From the NCBI GenBank assembly GCA_012512605.1, contig JAAZDX010000241.1:1-11548 (forward strand): a stretch of DNA of 11,548 nt, read 5' to 3'. Of this stretch, positions 6,857 through 11,548 are shown piece after piece (the stretch's first letter is position 1; every line of letters begins with the position of its first letter). This stretch comes from Bacillota bacterium (GTDB taxonomy: Bacteria > Bacillota > UBA4882 > UBA10575). The translations under genes were made by a program, and so were the position numbers. The notes beneath the pieces were generated by a model. The model was not told where the DNA came from and made no database searches. It was given only the letters and a program-made list of their open reading frames with translations.

Positions 6857-8068
6857 TCACAGACTCAGATCATACTTGTAACCACTTATCTTTTCGATCT
6901 GCCTGATTCTCCTGGCGATCGAAGGATGGGTCTGGAACCTTTCGTCCAACTTCCTCATTTTAGACACCATATGGTTTAATCTAGCTAGCTTAAGTAGGGC
7001 ACTGATCATTACTTCTGGTTGAATGCCGATGTTCAAGACAAATTCATCGGCCTGGTTTTCTTGCTTTCTGTAGTATTTCAACAACCCAAGCGAGATGTAT
7101 AAAAGAAATGGTACGAGGAGAATGGCCATTCCCAAATATTGATTAACCTCCTGCCCGGTTTGATTTTCGTACCACTCCAGGATAAATCCTACTAAAAAAA
7201 GTTCGCAAATGCCCGCAACGATATGCAACAGACGTTTGATCAGATGTTTATGTTTAAGGTGTCCAACTTCATGGGCGACAATCGCTTCAACCTCACTGGG
7301 CTCAGCGTTTTCCAGGAAGTAGTCGCTAATAAAAACCTTAGGTTTTACTACTCCCACGACCAACGCATTGGCAACCTTTTTTTCTTTTGTCGGCCATTGA
7401 TATAGCTGCGCGCTTTTCATTCCCGCTTTCGCAAAGAGTCGAACAAGAAGTGCCCTTAAGTTCTCATCCTCCAAAGGGACAGCCTTCAATAATTTCGGAT
7501 ATAAAAAGGGAAGGGCGAGGTTGAATAGAATCATCATCGTAATTGGAGTGGCGGCCGCGATAATACCCTCTAAAGCCTTGCTCTCGATGTCGAGCCCATC
7601 CGCAAAAGAAGAAACGGTTCCGATCACCCCAATCGGCAACAGGATCAGCAATAAGGTTAAGGCAATATCCCTAATCTGATTAAACAAGGATTCGGTTGTT
7701 CCGCGAATCCGCTTATAGGTTTTATTGATGATTAATAATTGCCCAACATTTATGACCATTAAAAAAGTAAAAGGAGCAATAAGCATAAAAATGATCCGCC
7801 CAGTTTTCCCATAACGGATAAAGTATTTCACAACCAGAAACTCTAAAGGGACGACCGTAACGATCTGCAGTATTACCAAGCAGTATTGGTTATAGATTCG
7901 TAATTTATTCACCGCTTCTTCAGCGGATTCCGTTTTGCGGTAAACTTTTAATACGGACCGTTTGATCAGAAACTCTGCGCCATAGTTTATTAAAAACAAT
8001 AACAATATTAATGCGAGCCTTAACCCATTGGGCATATCAAATATAATGTAACGAAAAAATTTATCCAC
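6857..8068 (-). CDS. M48 family membrane zinc metallopeptidase
   Basis: 403 aa. The N-terminal half is membrane-embedded: hydrophobic segments at about 17-35, 62-82, 92-114, 137-154 and 168-192. The protease domain follows, with the zinc motif in AIVAHEVGHLKHKH (HEVGH at 266-270, Glu267 the catalytic base) and the third ligand in ENQADEF (Glu337). Two more hydrophobic segments (about 279-296 and 312-331) lie between them, as in HtpX and Ste24-type M48 enzymes. The C-terminal THPSIARRIRQIE is also typical. It probably cleaves damaged or specific membrane proteins at the inner face of the membrane; the substrate is unknown. The long N-terminal membrane half is closer to Ste24-like layout than to short HtpX (about 290 aa). 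The start is GTG at 8068 with AAGGGGGG about 6 nt upstream. It is a single-gene unit flanked by a terminator on the upstream side. Confidence 0.9.
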   Translation of the reverse strand: MDKFFRYIIFDMPNGLRLALILLLFLINYGAEFLIKRSVLKVYRKTESAEEAVNKLRIYNQYCLVILQIVTVVPLEFLVVKYFIRYGKTGRIIFMLIAPFTFLMVINVGQLLIINKTYKRIRGTTESLFNQIRDIALTLLLILLPIGVIGTVSSFADGLDIESKALEGIIAAATPITMMILFNLALPFLYPKLLKAVPLEDENLRALLVRLFAKAGMKSAQLYQWPTKEKKVANALVVGVVKPKVFISDYFLENAEPSEVEAIVAHEVGHLKHKHLIKRLLHIVAGICELFLVGFILEWYENQTGQEVNQYLGMAILLVPFLLYISLGLLKYYRKQENQADEFVLNIGIQPEVMISALLKLARLNHMVSKMRKLDERFQTHPSIARRIRQIEKISGYKYDLSL

Positions 8069-8100
8069 TTCAATCCCCCCTTATCCCTTTCCAGTAACTC

Positions 8101-8129
8101 TGCATAATGCCAGTACTTTACCTTGTCAA
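8101..8129 (-). promoter_or_regulatory. Candidate proximal promoter of the M48 peptidase
   Basis: On the minus strand a perfect -35 box TTGACA (8124-8129), 17-nt spacer, and a weak -10 box TATGCA (8101-8106), about 35 nt before the GTG start. The -10 box matches only three of six consensus positions, so it may be activator-dependent. Confidence 0.45.
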
Positions 8130-8200
8130 GATGCCAATTACCATGTTTGACTCCTGGACATGCACAGGGTAGTCAGTATGGACCTAGCCACTTAATGCCA

Positions 8201-8229
8201 ATTTTATACTAATATAGTCATAATATCAA
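8201..8229 (-). promoter_or_regulatory. Candidate distal promoter of the M48 peptidase
   Basis: On the minus strand TTGATA (8224-8229), a 17-nt spacer and TAAAAT (8201-8206), just past the terminator of the VWA gene. It would give a leader of about 125 nt containing the proximal promoter. Confidence 0.45.
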
Positions 8230-8245
8230 TCCCTTTCCTTGTTGA

Positions 8246-8271
8246 GAAAAAAAGCCCGGAATCTTCCGGGC
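8246..8271 (-). terminator. Intrinsic terminator after the VWA gene
   Basis: On the minus strand the perfect 8-bp stem GCCCGGAA/TTCCGGGC with a two-base centre (8254-8271) is followed by eight T residues (8253-8246). It lies 57 nt past the VWA stop codon and isolates that gene from the M48 peptidase. Confidence 0.9.
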
Positions 8272-8328
8272 CCAATACCCAATAAAAAACCGATTGTCCA
8301 GACCACTAGCGACTAGATTGTGTATCAT

Positions 8329-8922
8329 TTATTGCTTATTACTGCGCCGCATCTTTGCTACCGAATCATGCGCTACGTTGTACATCTCTTGAATTCCGGC
8401 TTCGGAGGCCACATAGCTATGGGCATTTTCTTTATAGATCCCAAGAGCGTCGGCTTCTTTTGCCACGTCAATGTTGGCCCCTAGGAAGATGAATTCCCAG
8501 CCGTACTTCTCCTGCTGGTGCCTGATAAGTTCTTTTACTTTTTGGTAGGTAAATTCCCGGCTGGAATTCTCCCGGCCATCCGTGGTGATTACGAAAATCA
8601 CCTTACCCGGCCTTTCTTCCTCTTTTGTTCGTACTAACCGATAACCAACGTCCAAGATGGTCTTTCCCACTGCATCCAGAAGAGCGGTCATTCCTCTGAC
8701 AAAATACTCCTTCTCCGTCAGTTTTGCTTCTTCGGCTCTAATCCCGTTCCACAAAATCTCATACCGGTCATCAAACAAAACAACCGTAACAATGGTTTCT
8801 CCTTCCAATTGGCGTTGTTTCTCAATAAAAGCATTAAATCCCCCAATCGTATCACTTTCAAGTCCCCCCATCGACCCACTTCGGTCTAGCAGAAAGATGA
8901 TCTCGGTCAAATCCCTCTTCAT
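8329..8922 (-). CDS. VWA domain protein (TerY/YegL-like)
   Basis: 197 aa, one von Willebrand factor A domain and little else, the size of TerY/YegL-type proteins (COG4245). The metal-ion-dependent adhesion site is complete: DRSGSM (Asp13, Ser15, Ser17), Thr79 in RGMTALLDAVG, and Asp115 in TTDGRENSS. No signal peptide or membrane segment is present, so it is cytoplasmic. Such proteins bind partners through a bound divalent metal; TerY relatives occur with kinases and phosphatases in tellurite and stress loci, but none of those is visible here. The start is ATG at 8922, with AAAGGA 8 nt upstream and the protein opening MKRDLTEIIFLLDRSGSM. The frame is open to 9021, but that extension crosses the control region of the divergent HTH gene and is not VWA-like. 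Confidence 0.88.
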   Translation of the reverse strand: MKRDLTEIIFLLDRSGSMGGLESDTIGGFNAFIEKQRQLEGETIVTVVLFDDRYEILWNGIRAEEAKLTEKEYFVRGMTALLDAVGKTILDVGYRLVRTKEEERPGKVIFVITTDGRENSSREFTYQKVKELIRHQQEKYGWEFIFLGANIDVAKEADALGIYKENAHSYVASEAGIQEMYNVAHDSVAKMRRSNKQ

Positions 8923-8962
8923 CGCGCCCATCCTTTCTTTTTTATTCATGTTATAATAATAC

Positions 8963-8999
8963 TTGAAAAACGCCATAATCTGGTCGCATAATAGGCGAC
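8963..8999 (+). promoter_or_regulatory. Promoter of the HTH gene with overlapping inverted repeat
   Basis: TTGAAA (8963-8968), an 18-nt spacer and CATAAT (8987-8992) make a good sigma-A promoter about 28 nt before the ATG at 9020. A 5-bp inverted repeat, GTCGC (8983-8987) and GCGAC (8995-8999), brackets the -10 box and could be an operator for the HTH protein itself. The divergent VWA promoter must lie in the same 97 nt; ATTATTATAAC on the minus strand (8950-8960) is a possible -10 region without a clear -35 box. Confidence 0.5.
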
Positions 9000-9019
9000 A
9001 ATTAGGGGGTGGATACCAC

Positions 9020-9508
9020 ATGCTTTCTGATAAACTATTATTTGAATTACAGTTATATATAGAAAGACACCAAAATCAATCCGCAGTTCTTCTTTATGAA
9101 TCTGTTCCTTATTATCAAGGAGTAGCCGATACCGAACTGGAAGAATTTGTTAAGCGCAAACGAAAGCCTTCCTTTCAACAGCTCCTCTTCCAGTTTATCG
9201 ACGCGAAAGGGGAGCATGATTCCGCGGTCTACAAAAAAGTCGGCCTCGACCGGCGGCACTTTTCCAAAATAAGATCCAACCCCGATTACCATCCGGGGAA
9301 AAACACCGTGCTCGCGCTAGCGATTGCCCTTGAGCTAAACAAAGAAGAAACCAGCCAACTTCTAGCGGCGGCTGGTTATTCCCTCTCCGAGAGTGACACC
9401 TTCGATCTGGTGATTCAGTTTTGCTTAGAGAAAAAAATCTACAATCTAGACACGATCAACCAGGCTTTGGACTATTTTAGCTTAAAACCATTGGCAGGTG
9501 TTAATTAG
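9020..9508 (+). CDS. XRE-like helix-turn-helix protein, divergent from the VWA gene
   Basis: 162 aa. A poorly characterised N-terminal part (1-48) ends in a basic KRKRKP stretch. It is followed by a five-helix fold of XRE/Cro type: SFQQLLFQFIDAKG (51-64), DSAVYKKVG (67-75), the probable recognition helix DRRHFSKIRS (77-86), KNTVLALAIALEL (94-106) and KEETSQLLAAAGY (108-120). A C-terminal segment to 162 (DLVIQFCLEKKIYNLDTIN) completes a module I recall as recurring in Clostridia and lactic acid bacteria next to VWA proteins or fused to macro domains; that is memory, not a search. It probably binds DNA and may regulate the shared control region. The start is ATG at 9020 with AGGGGGTGG about 7 nt upstream; an in-frame TTG at 8963 is the -35 box and is rejected. 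It is the only intact plus-strand gene, and a decayed relative lies at 6697-6815. Confidence 0.8.
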   Translation: MLSDKLLFELQLYIERHQNQSAVLLYESVPYYQGVADTELEEFVKRKRKPSFQQLLFQFIDAKGEHDSAVYKKVGLDRRHFSKIRSNPDYHPGKNTVLALAIALELNKEETSQLLAAAGYSLSESDTFDLVIQFCLEKKIYNLDTINQALDYFSLKPLAGVN

Positions 9509-9637
9509 CGCCCGTTTCCGTTTCAGGGATCATAAATCCACACTTCCTTATTGTTATCTTGGTTCCTACTTAAAAGAATAGAGGAAAACTTTGGCCTCGT
9601 CAATTTTCCATTTCATACAGAGAATTTATTTATGATC

Positions 9638-10351
9638 TCAATCAAAAACCCCATCAACATCTATGGACAAGTCCGGAAAGGCAAAAGATGCGGCTTTTTC
9701 CCCTGTCTTAAAAGTTATGATTTTCTCTATATCCTTTTCTTTAAACCAATAAATATTGATCTCCTCGGAAAAAGGATTGACGATCCAGTACTCCTCCACC
9801 CCGCTCTGCAAATATAAATCCAGCTTTTTAATCAGATCCTTACTTCTGGTACTCTCCGAAAGAATCTCCACCACCAGAGTAGGAGTCCCCATATAAGTAT
9901 CGTCCTCTTTTATATTCTCTTGGTCGCAGATGACCAGCAGGTCCGGCTGGACGACATTGGGCTTGCCTTCTTTATATAGTGTTACGTCAAGGGGCGAGGG
10001 AAGAGGTTGACATTTTTTACCTTTAAACCAGGATGAAAAGCGAATCAAGAGCTCCATCACAATTTTTTGATGCCTGAATTTCGGCGATGCCAACAAGTAG
10101 ATTTCACCGTCAATGTATTCATACCGGTTTTCACTTTCCCGCGCAATCTTTAAAAACTCTTCATAGGATACCCGCATTCCCTCATGACTGTAAGCGGAGG
10201 AACCTTCCCTTATTAAGCAGTCATCATTATCGAAAAACTTTACCAAACGGGCAACCTTTTTACCGTTTTTCGTTATAATTATATCCTCCTGTTCGACCAG
10301 TCTAAGGTATTTCCCGAAGTTATTCTGCGCTTCCGTACTGGTGATAATCAT
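9638..10351 (-). CDS. Phd/YefM antitoxin domain fused to Uma2 (DUF820) nuclease domain
   Basis: 237 aa with two parts. Residues 1-38 (TSTEAQNNFGKYLRLVEQED, then IIITKNGKKVARLV) are the DNA-binding half of a Phd/YefM antitoxin. Residues about 60-237 are a Uma2/DUF820 domain of the PD-(D/E)xK nuclease superfamily: RYEYIDGEIYLLASP (76-90), RHQ (93-95), VVQPDLLV (133-140, Asp137), VVEILSEST (160-168, Glu162), a downstream D-x-x-K at 172-175 and GVEEYWIVNP (184-193). The acidic and lysine residues expected for metal-dependent cleavage are present, so it may be active. The toxin-neutralising C-terminal part of a normal Phd antitoxin is replaced by the Uma2 domain, and no toxin gene is adjacent. The start is ATG at 10351 with GGGAG 8 nt upstream. 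It is a monocistronic gene, convergent with the HTH gene. Confidence 0.87.
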   Translation of the reverse strand: MIITSTEAQNNFGKYLRLVEQEDIIITKNGKKVARLVKFFDNDDCLIREGSSAYSHEGMRVSYEEFLKIARESENRYEYIDGEIYLLASPKFRHQKIVMELLIRFSSWFKGKKCQPLPSPLDVTLYKEGKPNVVQPDLLVICDQENIKEDDTYMGTPTLVVEILSESTRSKDLIKKLDLYLQSGVEEYWIVNPFSEEINIYWFKEKDIEKIITFKTGEKAASFAFPDLSIDVDGVFD

Positions 10352-10370
10352 CGTACCAACTCCCGGCTAA

Positions 10371-10414
10371 ATATTAGCTACATTTATTTTATCATAGCTA
10401 ATATGCGCTGTCTA
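10371..10414 (-). promoter_or_regulatory. Promoter and probable operator of the Phd-Uma2 gene
   Basis: On the minus strand TAGACA (10409-10414), a 17-nt spacer and TAAAAT (10386-10391) form a near-consensus sigma-A promoter. A perfect 10-bp inverted repeat, ATATTAGCTA (10371-10380) and TAGCTAATAT (10395-10404), 14 bp apart, places one arm in the spacer and the other near the predicted transcription start. A second inverted repeat (10409-10414 with 10426-10431) includes the -35 box. A protein bound here would block RNA polymerase, as expected for self-repression by a Phd-type domain. Confidence 0.65.
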
Positions 10415-10535
10415 TATTGTTAATTTAGACAATTCGGGGCAAAATTCATCCATCCCCAGAAGCCCAACTTTCTCGGTTTTTTTACCTTAATGACAAATAA
10501 TTATGGGGTTATTAACTATATCTATAATAATAAAG

Positions 10536-10559
10536 AAAGCCCGACGCGATGCGGGCTTT
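10536..10559 (-). terminator. Intrinsic terminator after the CNNM/CorC gene
   Basis: AAAGCCCG and CGGGCTTT form a perfect 8-bp stem around an 8-nt loop. On the minus strand it is followed by CTTTATTATT, 21 nt past the stop codon of the CorC-type gene. On the plus strand the tail is ATCTTTTTT, so it may work both ways, although no plus-strand gene reaches it closely. Confidence 0.8.
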
Positions 10560-10580
10560 ATCTTTTTTCCGATTAGGGGA

Positions 10581-11548
10581 CTATGCTTTGCAGGCTTTAA
10601 CTTTTACGATTCTTTTTTCGGCTATTTCTTCAACTTTAAAGACTACCCCCTCAAACTCAATTACCGGCTTCTCTTCTTCGCGCGGTATTCTTCCCAATTG
10701 ACCGAGCAAAAAGCCGCTCAAGGTGTCGTAGTCATCGACAGGGAGCTCCACATCAAGGACGTCGCTTACCCGCTCGAGGCTTGCCACCCCATTGATAAGA
10801 AAAGTGTTTTCATCCAACCTTTCGACTTCCTTTTCCACCTCATCATATTCGTCAAAGATATTGCCGACAATCTCCTCGATCAAATCCTCGATCGTGACGA
10901 TCCCGGCAGTACCCCCGTACTCATCGATCGCCACCGCCATATGGGTTTTTCTATTCTGTAACTCTCTGAGCAACTCGTCAGTCTTTTTGGACTCCGGAAC
11001 GAAATAGGGCTGCCGCATGATCTTTTCCAAACTAAAGTCTTGCTCATTGTCTTCTAAAAGCTGAATCAAGTCTTTGATATGCAAGATCCCGATAATATCA
11101 TCAATATCGTCCTCATACACAGGATACCTGGTGAATTTTTTCCTGTTAACCACGGCAATTATGTCCTTTAAATTAGCCGTGATTGGAATCCCAACAATAT
11201 CCGTTCGGTGCGTCATGATCTCGGAGACGATTTTATTGTCAAACTCGAAGATATTGTTAATCATCTCCTTCTCGGTTTCGTCGATCGCCCCTCTTTCTTC
11301 CCCGACATCCACCAGCATTCTAATTTCTTCCTCTGTGATCTGTCTTTCATCAGCATGGGGGTCAATTCCGAAAAGGCGCACCACAAAGTTGGTTGATCTT
11401 GTGAGCAACTTCACAAAGGGTGAAGCCCCGATGGACACTAAGTATAAAGGCGACACCACAAAAAAGGCGATTTGCTCAGCCTTCTTCATGGCCAGCCGCT
11501 TGGGGACCAGTTCCCCTAATACAAGGGTAAAATAGGAAAGGATAATCG
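10581..11548 (-). CDS. CNNM/CorC (TlyC-type) transporter family protein, N-terminus beyond window
   Basis: 321 residues are visible and the frame is open through the right edge, where it reads LSYFTLVLGELVPKRLAMKK, the conserved end of the DUF21/CNNM transmembrane domain. The ATG at 11489 is therefore internal. A hydrophobic segment follows (AFFVVSPLYLVSIGASPFVK), then EEEIRMLVDVGEERGAI and the first CBS domain (from IMTHRTDIVGIPI through RYPVYEDDIDDIIGILHIKD). The second CBS domain (from IMRQPYFVPESKK through VAIDEYGGTAGIVTIEDLIE) comes next, and the C-terminal CorC_HlyC domain (NGVASLERVSDVL, DYDTLSGFLLGQLG, VIEFEGVVFKVEEI) completes the standard order. The family handles Mg2+ export or homeostasis, with CBS domains sensing nucleotide or Mg2+; the old name hemolysin is not a functional statement. 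No frameshift is seen. The terminator follows 21 nt after the stop. Confidence 0.92.
   Translation of the reverse strand, partial: IILSYFTLVLGELVPKRLAMKKAEQIAFFVVSPLYLVSIGASPFVKLLTRSTNFVVRLFGIDPHADERQITEEEIRMLVDVGEERGAIDETEKEMINNIFEFDNKIVSEIMTHRTDIVGIPITANLKDIIAVVNRKKFTRYPVYEDDIDDIIGILHIKDLIQLLEDNEQDFSLEKIMRQPYFVPESKKTDELLRELQNRKTHMAVAIDEYGGTAGIVTIEDLIEEIVGNIFDEYDEVEKEVERLDENTFLINGVASLERVSDVLDVELPVDDYDTLSGFLLGQLGRIPREEEKPVIEFEGVVFKVEEIAEKRIVKVKACKA

Noticed and set aside
8963..9019. TTG start at 8963 for the HTH gene
   Set aside because: The TTG belongs to a good -35 box and lacks a ribosome binding site, whereas the ATG at 9020 has AGGGGGTGG at the right distance.
8923..9021. N-terminal extension of the VWA protein to 9021
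   Set aside because: It would run through the divergent HTH promoter, has no ribosome binding site at 9021, and does not resemble a VWA domain; the ATG at 8922 has a good site.
10581..11489. Complete 302-residue CorC-like gene starting at the ATG at 11489
   Set aside because: The frame stays open to the window edge and encodes the conserved LGELVPKRLA end of the DUF21 domain, so the gene is longer and cut by the window.
10503..11535. Plus-strand open frames of up to 153 codons opposite the CorC-type gene
   Set aside because: They mirror a conserved CBS-domain gene and show no recognisable domain or translation signal.
1..11548. CRISPR array, tRNA, rRNA, insertion sequence or riboswitch
   Set aside because: No spaced direct repeats, cloverleaf, transposase or conserved riboswitch core was recognised on either strand; this is by eye only.

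Overview
The window reads as chromosomal DNA of a Gram-positive (Bacillota, Clostridia- or Limnochordia-like) bacterium. The basis is indirect: strong AGGAGG-type ribosome binding sites, frequent TTG and GTG starts, many intrinsic terminators, a YesM/YesN-type two-component system and a DUF3842 gene. No rRNA, tRNA, CRISPR array, insertion sequence or phage gene was seen. Nearly every gene lies on the minus strand. The one intact plus-strand gene is a small helix-turn-helix protein at 9020-9508.

Left part (1-5500), carbohydrate metabolism. Reading in transcription order (right to left): a glycerate 2-kinase and a DUF3842 protein of unknown function, closed by a terminator at 3628-3650; then a GH4 alpha-galactosidase (MelA-like) with its own candidate promoter and a terminator at 2018-2058; then a YesM-type sensor kinase overlapping by 13 nt the start of its response regulator, which runs off the left edge. 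This suits a locus that senses and breaks down plant-type sugars, but no transporter is visible here.

Middle (5495-8322), housekeeping or stress genes with relics. An MBL-fold hydrolase (COG1237 type) and a membrane M48 metallopeptidase are separated by gene debris. One relic is a frameshifted TPR tail just after the MBL gene. The other is a decayed plus-strand copy of the 3' end of the HTH gene found 2.6 kb away.

Right part (8329-11548), accessory and regulatory genes. A TerY/YegL-like VWA protein and the HTH protein diverge from a 97-nt shared control region. Next is a fusion of a Phd/YefM antitoxin-type DNA-binding domain to a Uma2 (DUF820) nuclease domain, whose promoter carries a perfect 10-bp inverted repeat, which fits self-repression. 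The window ends in a CNNM/CorC (TlyC-type) membrane protein whose N-terminal transmembrane domain lies beyond the right edge.

The best candidates for something under-described are the HTH/VWA divergent pair with its nearby dead paralogue, and the solitary Phd-Uma2 fusion with its operator. All family assignments come from reading motifs, without database searches.
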